A stretch of DNA of 64,000 bases from Odiellus spinosus (lineage: Eukaryota > Arthropoda > Arachnida > Opiliones > Phalangiidae). How positions within the stretch are numbered: position 1 is the first letter of the stretch; the number at the start of each line of letters is the position of its first letter. Below the pieces are notes generated by a model, which was not told the DNA's origin, made no database searches, and saw nothing but the letters and a program-made list of their open reading frames with translations. A program made the translations under genes and the position numbers. Shown here piece after piece: positions 34,601 through 47,100 of this stretch. The stretch covers positions 22,554,800 to 22,618,799 of the forward strand of contig OY987226.1 in the NCBI GenBank assembly GCA_963920705.1. Reading direction: 5' to 3'.

Positions 34601-37600
34601 ATTGCCGCTGGCCTTTACATTCGTTTGACACTTCAGACTTGGTGAATACTAAGAGTATGCCAGTACCGGATAGTACTATTCCGAAGCGTATAGCGCTTAA
34701 GGAAAACAATCGCAAAGAAGAGTTTAACCGAGAGTGGGAACAAAGCCAAGCAGCCTTGGATGCGCTATTGAAAGACTTCAAAGGGGTAGTCTCATCCAAC
34801 ACGCTTGGACACACGTCTCTAGTGAAACACAAAATAGATACAGGGAATGCGGCCCCTGTTAAATGTAGACCTTACCCGTATTCGCCGGCAAAACGAGCAG
34901 AAATAAAAAGACAGGTAGACGATATGCTAGAAAGAGGTATCATTGAGCCTTGTACGTCTCCATGGGCCTCACCAGCCGTCCTAGTCGGTAAGAAAGTTGT
35001 CGACCAACAAGAGACACCTTACCGCCTTTGCTCTGATTCTCGAGGTCTTAATGAGGTTACCTTGGATGACGCCTTTCCTATGCCTAGTATTCCAAATATT
35101 TTGAACAGCCTGACCGGAGCAAAATATTTTAGTCGAATAGATCTGCGATCGGGATACTGGCAAATCGAGCTTGACGAAGACTCGAGAGACAAAAGTGCTT
35201 TCGTAACAGCGGAAGGTCAGTACCGATATACCAGAATGTCATTTGGTTTAAAGACGGCTCCTATGACCTTTCAAAGACTTATGAATCGCTTGTTAAAAGA
35301 TTGTGGAGATTTCGCATTAGCTTATTTGGATGATATAATAATATTCAGTGCTACATTAGAAGGTCATTTGAAGCACCTCAAAGTAGTTCTAGAAACTCTT
35401 CAAAATGCCAATTTAACCTGCAATCTGCCGAAATGCAGCTTTTTCCAAACAAGAATTAATTTCTTGGGATTCGTCGTGTCAGCCAACGGAATAGAAACAG
35501 ACCCAGAAAAAGTAGCCTCGATTAGAGATTTTCCCGCGCCTCAAAATTTAACGTCGCTTAGATCATTTCTCGGTCTCGTTAACTTTTATCGAAATTACAT
35601 TCCTCGGATGGCTGATATAGCCATGCCATTGTTTCGATTAATGAAGAAAAACGTACCGTGGAGGTGGGAAAAGACCGAGGCGGAAGCTTTTGAAAGTTTG
35701 AAAACTAAATTAATCGAAAGTGTAGTACTCTCTTTCCCAGATGTGAGCAAACCCTTCATTCTTCAAACGGACGCTTCCCAGACAGGCTTGGGAGCAGTTT
35801 TATTGCAAAGGGATAATGAAGGGGAAAAAAGAGTAGTGGCGTTCGCGAGCTACATGCTAAAGCCGGCGGAACAACGTTATCACGCAACTGAGAGAGAACT
35901 ATTAGCAGTTGTTATTGCCGTCAAGAAATTTCGAAATTATTTGGATTGTCAAACCTTCACACTTAGAACGGATAATAAAGCGCTTATCTGGCTCAACAAA
36001 ATGAGAGATATCAATAGCCGCCTTGTTAGGTGGGCTTTGCTACTCCAGGAGTTCAGCTTCGTAGTCGAACATATTCCCGGGAAAGAGAACGTTGTTCCCG
36101 ACGCGATATCACGAGCCGAATACCCTAGAGCTGAAGATAGAATAGAACTCTTTGAAGAAGGAGAGGAAAGGCTCTTCGTCCAGAACGGATCGAAAGAAGT
36201 AGCCACAATCACTGTTTTAGCTTCGCAACAAGATGAGCAAGTAGCAATGGAAGTTTTGCCAGCTCTCACTCCTGAAATATTGCGAGAACACCAGAAAGAA
36301 GATGATAGACTTCAGTTATTCATTGATTTTGTCAGTCAAGGAACGTTACCTGATATAAAACCTCTAGCTCGCTCCATTCGAAAGCAATCTTCGCAGTATA
36401 TGCTTTGCGATTCGGTTTTATATCGAACGGAAAATACCATCAACGAAGAACCGACGTGGGTTCCCTGTATTCCGCGTTCTTTGCGCGAAACGGTTTTGAA
36501 GCTCATTGACGATGATCCGAAAGCTGGCCACCTTGGGGTCGAAAAAACAGTTTTTCGCGCCCGACAACGTTGTTTTTTTTGGGGGGGGGGAATGGCACGC
36601 CACTGTAAAACTTACGTTTTATCGTGCGATCTCTGTCAAAAAGCCAAACCTACGCACGAAAAACCGATGGGGTTCTTACAACCGATCGCTCCTACAGCAC
36701 CAGGAGAAGTCTACAAAGTCGATTTGGTAGGTCCTTTGCCTCCAAGCGCCAAACAATGCTCGTTCATTTTGGTTATCGTCGATACCTTTTCCAAATGGAT
36801 AGAAACATACCCGTTTCGACGCGCCACCACGGCGGCGGTTTGAAAACTCTGCTATGAGCACATGTGTCGTCACGGGGTGCCTAGAGTTATTATTAGCGAT
36901 AATGGGAGCCAGTTTACCTCTCGATTATTTGCCGATATGTGCCAGAAAAACGGGATTGCGCACCATACTACGTCGGTGTACCACCCGCAAGCAAACATGG
37001 TTGAAAGATACAACAGATCTTTAAAACAAATCTTACGCATTTATACGCATGACGCGCACCGAAAATGGGACGTCCGCCTGCCAGAAGCCGTTTTAGCTTT
37101 AAACTCAGCCGTAAATTCGACCACAGGGTTTCCACCAGCGAAACTAACCTTCGGTAGACCTTTGCGATTACCGGTAGACAATGCTCTCTCGCAACCGCCC
37201 AGCGAACCGCTTTCCATGCAGGAATACGTCGCGAAAATAGAGAACGCCATGGTCTTGATGGAAAAAAGAGTGCGAGATAATATCGCGTTATCGCAAACAC
37301 GCCAAAAGAGATATTACGATTTTCGACATCGCCCTGTTAAAATCCAAGTAGGAGATTGGGTCGTGGTGCGGTCACACCCTCAATCGTCCAAAGCCGAGGG
37401 CCGAACCGCAAAATTAGCCCTTCTCTATCTGGGTCCGTATAGAGTTGTTCGTGCCGCAGGTGAACTGGCTTTTCATTTGGAAGATGAAAAACAGAAGTCC
37501 GTCGGTACACAACACGTGTCCAACCTGAGGCTCTACAATAGACGGTTGCCCAGTCCGGAGACTTTAGTAGTTTCTTCGCCCAGCACAACGGCAACTTCCG

Positions 37601-37793
37601 ATCCTCCAAAGAGTGACCGCGTTTTGCGTCCCAATACGCGAAAAAACTACGCCAAACTCGCATAACTAAAGACACTCAAAGTGCATAGTTATTGTATATA
37701 TATAAATAATTCAAGTGTTCATGTTCCCTTTAAACTGTTCTTTCTCTATAAATACAAACACTTTAAGTGCGTATTTCATTTGCCCTTTTAAAT

Positions 37794-37829
<36 letters not shown>

Positions 37830-40133
37830 TGTTTTTACATGTTCGCGATTTTGTTTGTCCGTGCGGGTTATAGCAAAGATAAACTATACCTAGAAGGATT
37901 TGAAAATAATTTATCTAGGTCACTTGGAGAAAACTAACCAGTGCTAGATGCATGCCGAAGTTAAACTTTTCATTTGCCACAATGAAATAAGTATTTTTCA
38001 TCTAGGCCATTAGAATATTTCAAATCTAGTGCTAGAAACCATGCCATATAATGTAGTCAGAATGTGCCGTCCATCTGGTCTCATTATTTTTCTTTTTATT
38101 AGGAAAATGTATCCTTCAGAGAAATAATGCCGAAGTTTTGTTTTTGTGTAGTTGATATGGCTGTCATATCATTAGGTTTTAAAATTCTTGATTAGATTTT
38201 TGTTTAGTTTTCTTGATTAGATTTTGTGTTTAAATTTCTTGTTTTTTTTGTATCAATTTCAATTTTTTGATTTTTTTTTTTTTGTTTAAATTTCTTAAGT
38301 TCATTTACTTCGATGTCCCTTAGTGGAGGGGGTTGTAACAGGTCTGTTATAAGGATTCAGTATCCCTTTAAATCCCGAACCCTCCTTCTCTTTTTCGCAC
38401 ATTAGTGTCAGCTTTCGTTAGCTATCCTCTGCTCCTTTGAACTTGCCCTAACAAAGATTCTTTCGCCCGTTTTCTTTTTCTTATACTTTTATGACTTACA
38501 GCTGCATTTTGGGGATTTTAGTTTTGTTTTGAACGCTCCTCGAGAGTTGGGTCTTGAATGCCGATTCAAGAGGCCGCTCGCGCTTTTTTTAATTTACCCG
38601 TTTCCTTGTTATTTTGAATTAAATATTATTTCTTACATCGAGAGTTTGTTTTTAATACCTAATGGCCCCCGCCCGAAGTGTCGCCTTTGAAGGGACCATT
38701 ACACATTGTACTTTCCTGCTAAAATACTCTGGCCGATAATTAGGCTAAAATTAGATGGGTACACGTGGTTTGGATACCATCTCCTAGCGTGAAATGGTTA
38801 ACACGTAAAGGCCCGTTTACAAAAGAGCGGAAAGCTGAAGCGTAAGCCGATGCATGGAGCAATAACAACAGGAGGCATAGGTTCATACATCGTTTAAAAA
38901 TGAGATTTTGGAAACTATGCCTCCTCTTGTTATTGTTCCATGCATCGGCTTACGCTTCAGCTTTCCGCTCTTTTGTAAACGGGCCTTAACACGGTAAAAG
39001 TGATTCTTAAACCCTACAAATATTTTTTGGATTTCTTTGGTGCACCTAGAAACTACAAAATCCATTGAAAGTCGCCACCACTGTCTGGCTCTAGAGATTT
39101 GGACTCTTCCACGATATTTTACGCGGGCCGCGCTTGGCTATATTGTCTTCCCTTCCAACTCTGGAATTTCTCCAAAGAGTGGTGTTTCCGATTTCACTAT
39201 TTACACCGACTGCGGCCGCTAGAGTATCTCGTATCAGTCTGATCTTATACGTCAGTTTTTAAGTTTGCCTGTTTCGTAACGCTTTTACTTTTCTTGAAAA
39301 ATTGGTCATGCTGTTTAGTTTTACATTTTCCAAATATTTTAATATTCGTATCTTAGGAAAAAAAGGTTTCTTTTAAATTCCACGAATATAGCAGCCTCTT
39401 AATATAAACAATATCAGGCGCTACAGTTGATTCGGGTATCATTTTGGGTAAGTCTAATTACTCGCTAGTACACGAAATCATTCGTCTACCCACTCCGATA
39501 CCGATCAGAAATATTTGAATTACCCGACCCTTCTCGTACCGAAAACAAAGTTTTACTATTCGCACGAGCGTAAAAATACTTGTTGTAGCTTTACTGAACC
39601 TTTTAAGCGCCTTACATTTATCTTAGGTGATATTCGAAAAATTTATCAGTGTACTTACGAGAGGGTGCAAGTGCTTGTCGAAGCAATCAGTCGCTGTTTT
39701 AAGTCCATCTTCGTTTTCAATAAAATCTGTGCCAACAAATACCAAAATTAAAAAATATATCATCTACGTCTTTAGACTGGTTGGGGAAAGAATACGTTAA
39801 ACTTAACACCGTTTATTTGGACATTTAGCAAAGACTCTGTCTTAACATAAATCTTTGCTTAAGTTAAAAAATCAACACATTAATTCTCGTACTCATTTTT
39901 TACTGGTATTTATGATTTCAGTCATTAAAAGTATTCTAATTAACTTAGCCTATACTTATTGCATTAATTACTGGAGTAATTACTGAAAATAACCCTTAAA
40001 CTAAACCAAAAACAGTGAGCTATGCCTAGTGAGACTTACCGCAAAATTCTCGTATGTTTTTATTCGATTCCGCTTCCGCTACCCAAACGAAGAAGATACA
40101 AAGCACAAGAAACAAAATAGCCACATAATTCAT
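31605..40133 (-). CDS. Gene A: six-exon gene for a small secreted six-cysteine protein
   Basis: Exons on the minus strand: 40133-40040, 39726-39659, 32335-32222, 32150-32094, 31778-31743 and 31670-31605 (TAA). Donors are GTAAG, except GTTTGT after exon 5; acceptors are all CAG. The first intron is phase 1 and the others phase 0. The product is 144 residues. Exon 1 is a clear signal peptide (MNYVAILFLVLCIFFVWVAE), cut near residue 20-23. The mature part has six cysteines at 31, 46, 62, 81, 96 and 125, three of them followed by an aromatic residue (CF, CY, CW). It is acidic and looks helical, and exon 6 adds an acidic tail. It is a paralogue of gene B with the same exon structure. I do not recognise the family; small hemolymph or salivary cysteine-rich proteins are possible analogues. 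A gypsy element in intron 2 lies 17 bp from the exon 3 acceptor, so expression is uncertain. Confidence 0.8.
32353..32722 (+). repeat. 5' LTR of the gypsy element
   Basis: 370 bp, begins TGTAACAGG and ends CCATTACA. About 98.6 percent identical to the 3' LTR (five differences counted by eye). Confidence 0.92.
32724..32737 (+). promoter_or_regulatory. Primer-binding site
   Basis: TGGCGCCCAACGTG, one base after the LTR. From memory this matches the 3' end complement of tRNA-Lys of the type used by many LTR elements (14 matching bases). Confidence 0.7.
32776..37665 (+). pseudogene. Gypsy gag-pol frame with two in-frame stops
   Basis: A single frame from ATG 32776 to the stop at 37665, broken only by TAG at 33652-33654 (in the capsid-like part of gag) and TGA at 36841-36843 (in the integrase core). 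Visible in order: Pro/Ser/Gln-rich N-terminus and a short coiled-coil-like stretch (to about 33350); gag body; CCHC knuckle CFACSETGHKRVDC (about 34135-34176); protease ALIDSGATYS (about 34266-34295); RT YLDDIIIFS (about 35323-35350); RNase H FILQTDAS (about 35758-35780); integrase zinc region GHLGVEKT..CDLCQ (36525-36645), in which the usual first His appears to be Asp; integrase SDNGSQF (about 36895-36917); and LGPYRVV of the GPY/F module (about 37425-37450). The product would act in the cytoplasm and nucleus to copy and integrate the element, but the stops make it defective unless read through. Confidence 0.88.
38322..38332 (+). promoter_or_regulatory. Polypurine tract
   Basis: AGTGGAGGGGG one base before the 3' LTR, the expected plus-strand priming site. 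Confidence 0.75.
38334..38703 (+). repeat. 3' LTR of the gypsy element
   Basis: 370 bp with the same ends as the 5' LTR; followed by the CATT target copy. Confidence 0.92.
38809..38986. mobile_element. 178-bp hairpin MITE in gene A intron 2 (PIF/Harbinger-like)
   Basis: Almost entirely inverted repeat, with arms of about 75 bp starting AGGCCCGTTTACAAAAGAGC. It is flanked by TAA on both sides. An almost identical copy, flipped in its centre, is at 41661-41838 with TTA flanks. The TWA target suggests PIF/Harbinger. Confidence 0.75.
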
Positions 40134-40294
40134 GATGGTCGAATTTATCGAAACCAGAAGCCGATCGGCTTCTGTCGAAACGGAATAAGATCTCGATCGG
40201 TTATGCTTTAGATACAAATTTAATAATCCTTTTTAATATACAATCTGATTGTAATCGCGCCTTCTTTTCCATTCGAGATTTTCTTAATTAGCGT

Positions 40295-40306
40295 TTATCT
40301 CGATAA
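40295..40306. promoter_or_regulatory. Conserved GATA palindrome upstream of gene A
   Basis: TTATCTCGATAA, two GATA-type sites in inverted arrangement, 162 bp upstream of the gene A start. The same 12-mer lies at 49571-49582, 124 bp upstream of gene B, within a conserved block that also includes gacttccggtcgattaacgtg (about 40324 and 49600). Candidate shared enhancer or promoter element; function is inferred. Confidence 0.45.
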
Positions 40307-41135
40307 AAATATTTAATAATCGACTTCCGGTCGATTAACGTGCTATATTAAATCTCTAATTGAACAGCTTGATTTCCTTTTAAAGGGAGCAGGAAACCTG
40401 GGTTCGAGAATTTCAGGCTAAACTGTTTTAAGGATAGAAAATACCGTAAAAAATGGATAAAACATCAATTTTGATCATAGGTCCTAGACAGATTTCCAAA
40501 TAAAGTTAGTTTTTTGCCAATTTGATAAGCAATTCAATATTCTGAACCGTTAGGGTTAGTCACGTGACGGTAAGCTTAACGAAATATGAAAAAGTCATTT
40601 TTAGCAGTTAATTTATAGATATTTCATTATTAATTACCAATTATTTTATTAAAATTACTTATACAGAAGCGTGAACCATATTATTCTAGCCATTAGCGAT
40701 AAGATAATTCACTCAAAAATGCATAATTCGCGTCATATTATATTTGTAATTAAAGACCTTAAGGGTGCGCTTGAAGGCTGTCATGATTACACTCTCATTT
40801 AATGGGGACCTTCAGAATCCAAACTTTTATGGGGACTTGTGGGTGCTTTTTTGAATGTGGTTCTTCTTATAGGCTCTACATAGCGTATATTAATTTAAAT
40901 TTGGTGTTTCTTTGGTACAATACAAGCCACATAGTTGGTGTCCGAAATATTTTCTACGGTAAAGCTGTAATGAATCATTAACTCTGTTAAAGTGAACAAA
41001 CCCTGTCTAAGAAAAAATAAATGAACGAGAACAATAATAATGCTATGGTTTTTATATTTATTTAAAATATTTTTTACACAAGGACTATATTTAATTTACT
41101 GGTCATTTTTCGATATCTTCGAGTTCGTTCGAAGT

Positions 41136-44100
41136 CTAATCATCACCGTCGTTCGGCATCTTCGCTCTCCAGCATTCCTGCGAATAAATCCAACCAAATA
41201 ATCTCATATTTATAATCTCATATTTTCAATCTCCATCTTCGTTAAAATCGGATATATACAAACCTCCGCTTGCCTTGCCGAGACTCCCAAATCTTCTTCC
41301 TGACAAAAAAATTAAAAAAAAAAAAAAAAATCTTTAAAGGTTCTTCTCGAAATTTATTTTAAAAAGTAACTTTTTTTCTTTTGACATAAACATGTTGAGG
41401 GTGCCAACATTCTTTAATTACTTGTACACCTTTGTTCCTTAAGTTAACTGGTATATGCCTATTAGGGCAGTTCTATTAGCGCAGATTGGCAAAATCTCAG
41501 TCCTCAAAAGCGCAATTACAGAAAGTGCAGTTCCCAAAATCGCAGTTTTCCAAAAGCGCAGTTTCCAAATTGCGAAGGTACAGATTCCCAAAAGGCAAAA
41601 CGCGGCTGATACCCTCATTCTTCAAAAACGTAATATTGCATATTTCGACATTTTCTCTTAAGGCCCGTTTACAAAAGAGCGGAAAGCTGAAGCGTAAGCC
41701 GATGCATGGAACAATAACAAGAGGAGGCATAGTTTCCAAAATCTCATTTTTAAACGATGTATGAACCTATGCCTCCTGTTGTTATTGCTCCATGCATCGG
41801 CTTACGCTTCAGCTTTCCGCTCTTTTGTAAACGGGCCTTTAAAATAGTTTAGGTTAGGTTATCTCCCCTTTAAACAACGAAGGACTATTAGTGCTTTTAA
41901 CCCACTTCTCAAGAAAGGGTAAAAAACATTTTAGGATAGAAAAGCGCTTGTGGGAAGTGCTCTTTTTGGAACTGCGCTAATGGGCATAATTCAGTTCACT
42001 TCACTGGGGTTCAGCATTGAAAGTGCATACATTGAGTTCGATCTTTTATCAGCTCCGAGTTCAGCTTTGTATGGTAATACAAAGAGTTCAAAACTTTTGT
42101 AAACGTGACTTCTCAAGCCTCTGCCCCATCTAGAAATTGAATGTCCAGTGTGATATGATTCTTACGTCCATTGAGGCCGCTTCCAACACCTCGTCGTAAT
42201 TCTCCTGCAAGCAATCAGTCATCTGCAAACCGATTTTTAGGAATCAGCTTTAAACAAAACTAATTTGTGTTTTTGTCATTTTTAAAACTTACGTCTTTGA
42301 TTTTGTTTTGGTATACTTCGGGTTGACAGAATTTCCCAAGGTAGGTGACCATAGATCCAGGCTCTTTGAAAACATCCTCGTAGCATTTCGAAATCAGATC
42401 ATTGACCTGGAAATTTAAACGTTTTAATTTCCTGCTAAAATACCTTGGGCGATAATTAGGCTAATATGAGATTGAGTATGCACGCGGCATGTATTATGGT
42501 TAATACTTAAAGGTACAGACCGGGATAAAAAAAAGTGTGTCTTAAATTATAGAGCGTATATTAAAACGACTAATATCATATCGCAAAAAATTTAATAGTT
42601 TGTAGGTATACCCTTTCGATGCCTGCTGAGGATCGGCTTCGCCGATTGGTTTATTTCTCACCTAAAGTCACTTGACTGTAGCTGAAAATAGATGTGGGTA
42701 TAAGCGCGCTCAATTTCTTTAGAGTCAAATAAGATATGCCGGGCCGAAACATAGGCTACTTCCGAAGGATCCCGCGCGCGAACACTAACCCGAAGGTCGG
42801 TCGGCCAGCTGAGCTAGTAGTAGTCAGTACTAGGTATTAACCGAGTCTTAAGTTGATTTGAAGAATTAGAAGGTAAGAACTAAACTGCATTCATTAATTA
42901 CGCAATTAGGCATGTTTTCGTAGAAAGTTAGAAATCACAAAATTACGGGTCTTCTTACGAAGTTACGAACAGACGATCCGACTGCAGCCGACTCGAATGG
43001 CCTTCGTTTCGCGAATCTTTATTGGGTGACTTAAAGGCCAATCATTGAAGCGGATCCTTATTTTTAAAACTCGAAATGCCGGGAAGCAAATATGGCGTTC
43101 TTCTAGGAACGTAAATTTCGGTTTTAAAATGATATTTATAAATTAACCAAGACTTAAATCACTATAATGTGTTTTGATTTGTAGGTTTTTAAGCATGCTC
43201 TTTCCAATGGAAGTACTTTTAAAGTTGGGTTGCCTTTCCCTTTAACCCTAAAAGTATTTTGATGTAGCTAGAAACTACCAAATCCATGGAAAGTTTTATT
43301 AAAATCATATCACGGCGGTTAAATAAATCTAGTGACACGCGAGTATTTTACACGTATTTTAAGTTTTTACGATGTTCTTCTATGACTACGGTTACATTGG
43401 GCTCTGAACGTCGACGTAAGGGAACGTCGACGTTTCGTCGACGCTCGTGAACGTCGACATTCGGAAAAAGGGAGCGGTTACATTGTCGTCGTTTGAATGT
43501 ACCCCTGTAAAATATTTCCTCCAAACGGGGTTTTCTGGTATGGAATGTTAGAAACGTTAGGATGGCCATGCATAAAATTATTTCAGGATATTTAAAATTA
43601 AATCGGGATCTTTAAAATTAAATCGGGATCTTTAAAATTAAATCGGGATCTTTAAAATTAAATCGGGATCTTTAAAATTAAATCGGGATCTTTAAAATTA
43701 AATCGGGATCTTTAAAATTAAATCGGGATCTTTAAAATTAAATCGGGATCTTTAAAATTAAATCGGGATCTTTAAAATTAAATCGGGATCTTTACAATTA
43801 AATCGGGATCTTTAAAATTAAATCGGGATCTTTAAAATTAAATCGGGATCTTTAAAATTAAATCGGGATCTTTAAAATTAAATCGGGATCTTTAAAATTA
43901 AATCGGGATCTTTAAAATTAAATCTGGATATTTCAAATTAAATCGGGATATTTCAAATTAAATCGGGATATTTCAAATTAAATCGGGATCTTTAATATTA
44001 AATCGGGATCTTTAAAATTAAATCGGGTATATTATTTCGGTATAACTAGTTGCCTCTGATTTTTACCTCCCCGACTGAACTTTAGTTCAGGGGGAGGTGT

Positions 44101-47100
44101 TACACTGATCGTGTCTGTGTGTCTGTCTGTGTGTCACTTCTCACTTCCTGTGTAAACGGAAGTCACGTGACCTGGCTCGTGGAGCCAAAAGTCTAGAGAC
44201 GTAATCATACCAGCTTATCGTTCAATTCCGGGGAATTACCTCCTTTACGCGTGGCTGCCACATAGAGTTTCAGGTGTCGTGCAAAGACATACAACAGGAC
44301 GTCTCCCATTGCACATCATCGCCTTCCACCATCCACTTTATGGTCGAACCTCGATGCTGAACAGGCGAAGGCGATTACAAGCAGTGGGACGTCTCCCACT
44401 GTCATAATCACCTCCGACCATCCCCACAACAAGGTCCAACCTCCAGTTTCCGATCTCAGCGTTCCATACTAGCGAGGCGTCCCCCACTAGTACAGTTCAC
44501 ATCAACCTTCCACTGACTCCAAACATCGCCCCACCAATGGGTAAATTGCGTCGCCAAGCGCCTAGAGATCAAGAATCAGCAAGACATTGAAAGGGGGGGG
44601 GGTTTCCCCCTAACTTCGTGGCCACCACGCACGGTTACTTCAATTAATATAGGCCTTCGAACGGTTTATATAGCATCTTTTTGGAACGAATGCAAATTAG
44701 CCTCATGGTGTGATATCGTTAGGGAAATGAAACGCAATATTAATTTATATTATAAATAAAAATATCGGGATGGTTAAATTTAATCTAATTAATAAGAAAG
44801 TCGAAAAATTAATTTAAAATTCGAGATAGTTTAGAAGTTATTTGAGAATTTTTGCAAAAATTTAAAGAAATTTGACCGATTAAAGGCAGTTTGAGTTGGC
44901 AGCATGCGCCTAAGCTATTTTCCATATATATCATTTACTCGAAAAAGCAAAGGTATAACGGGTAGTATAGGCTTATCTCTGGTGCAAACTTAGGGTGGAT
45001 TGAAGAATATAAATAAAGGTGCGTTTACACGGGTATGGAAGATTGAAATGACATAATTTAGATAAGCGATAAAGGCGCGTTCACAGGGATAAATTTATGA
45101 TTATAAGGACATTGGAAATTGTTATCTTGTGTTTTAATTGGTATATATGATATGGTTCACCCTATAGTGAAATGTAGACCGAGTGGGGAAAAGAATCACG
45201 TGATTGGATCTCTTAATGACTGCTAGTTTTAGTTTCACACTTTTCCCCACATGAAATTAATGTTTATCCCAATTAAGTATAGCACAACTATGCTTTTTAA
45301 TGCCTACTGTCGTTTATTTTCGGTGACGTTTTAGCTAGTGTGTAGTCACGTAAAATAACGTTTGTTTCACAACTTGTGTTGTATACTGAAGCCATGTATA
45401 GGTTCAATTTGATATAACATTTTGCCTTTTCACGTTACTTGGTCTACAAATACTCTACAACCGTCAAAATTCTGATATGGTTTTAAAAGAAGAACCTTGA
45501 CCTTGTGTATTTAATCTCATATCGAGATTAAATGTTTTTCGCATCTAATTTTAATTGGTTTATCAATATGTTATTTGTATAGATATTTTTTTTTATTTAA
45601 GATTTTATATTTTTTAGATTAAAATAAATTTATTATTCAGGAAGATTTTGTAGAATCTAGTTCTCGGGATTACAGGTGTTGAAAATTTATTTTGCACAGA
45701 GACTAGTGAATCTTCCGTTATCAAAATGTTATCTTGTCTGTGTTTTCTGCCCGCTATTTGGTAGTGGTAAGATTAATATTTTTCATTTTAATTAATTGAC
45801 TTATTTGGCGTTTATTTGATAATTTGCTTTACTTAAATTGTTCGTGTAAGGGCTATTTTACATATTACCAAAGATTGCTAATTTCAGTTGTCTTAATTCT
45901 GATTTTTTTGTTTTAATACTGAATTATGGACTGGATTATTTATCTTGAAATCTATGTGGTTATATCTTATTTATTTTCCTTTTTTTCTCTAGTTAGGTTT
46001 GGTTTTAAGTAGAGAATTATTTAGGGTTGTGTTGGTATACTGAAGAAATGCATATAGGTTCAATGTGATATAATATTTTGCCTATTGGCGTTATTTGGTC
46101 TGCAAATACTCTAGAGCCTTCAAAATTATTATATGGTTTTAAAAGAAGAACCTTGACCTTGCTTATTTTACTCGATACGCATTTATATTAAAATTAATTC
46201 ATTATTCAGCAAATTTTTTTTCCGACTCTGGTTCTCAAAATTTTATTTTGAATTAAGTTTGATTCTTTTGCATTCAAATTTATCTTGATAAGAAGTATAT
46301 TTTTGATCTGAATTATTGGTTTAATATATTTAGTGTTTAATTGAGATATTAATTCTTTTTGCTTTCAATCTTCGTCTTCCACAAATGCCATAAATTTTAA
46401 TATTTTAGGTAAGGTTAGGTTCGTTAACATCACGTGGTTGTCGGGGAGGTAATATTTTGGTTTCCCAACTTGTTATTTAATAATATTAATATAATATAGT
46501 ATTTATTATATAGTATAATATTAATTGTATGTACTAAATTATATACGCTTATCTTAAATAATATCAGTTAATTTATTTTAAATTTTGAAAATCAAACCTC
46601 TGCTATTAATGAATTTTTCAGTAGCTGGCTACTTAGTTCAATAATTTAAATATGTTAAAAAATCGTTATTACGCTTGAGAATAAAGTAGTTTAGAAAATA
46701 AAGTTCAATATCAAAAAAATAGTAGCATTTATATAGTAAGAAAAATTCTGCTAAGCAGCGAACAACGACTTTCACGGGTTACATGCTACCTCGAACGTCG
46801 ACGTAAGTCCTTAAATCGACGGTTCGAGGTAGTTTTCGTTAAGTCGACGTATCTCCTCGAACGTCGACGTTCGTCCGTTTACATGGAAAAAATGAGCGTC
46901 GACGTTCCCTTACGTCGACGTTCAGAGCCCAATGTAACCGTAGTCTATAAAACGCATAAGTTATAACAAAATGCCCTGATTGGTCATATCAAAAGTTCAT
47001 CACTTATCCCCAAACAATTAACGTCCAGTAGATTAATGACTGAAGCAAACAGCAAGCCTGAGACCATATCCCACCGTTTAAAAATAGCGAAAAAAGCCAC

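Larger units (their letters stand above)
32353..38703 (+). mobile_element. Ty3/gypsy LTR retrotransposon, near complete
   Basis: Two 370-bp LTRs (TGTAAC..ATTACA), flanked by the 4-bp duplication CATT (32349-32352, 38704-38707). The primer-binding site and polypurine tract are in the expected places. Gag and pol lie in one frame, with order capsid-like region, CCHC, protease, RT, RNase H, integrase, GPY/F; no env is seen between 37665 and 38334. LTRs differ at five positions by my count, so the insertion is recent. It is antisense to gene A, inside intron 2. Gene B's intron gives the empty site. Confidence 0.92.
43384..46945. mobile_element. Composite element with 49-bp terminal inverted repeats rich in CGTCGACG
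   Basis: The left end (43384-43432, beginning GACTACGGTTACATTGGGCT) is the exact reverse complement of 46897-46945. TAT is present on both sides. The subterminal regions carry repeated CGTCGACG words. The interior contains a 20-bp minisatellite and a nested TA-flanked element. No transposase seen. Confidence 0.75.

Noticed and set aside
31605-40133. Classical insect odorant-binding protein for genes A and B
   Set aside because: Six cysteines are present but the spacing does not fit the C2-x3-C3 and C5-x8-C6 pattern of that family.
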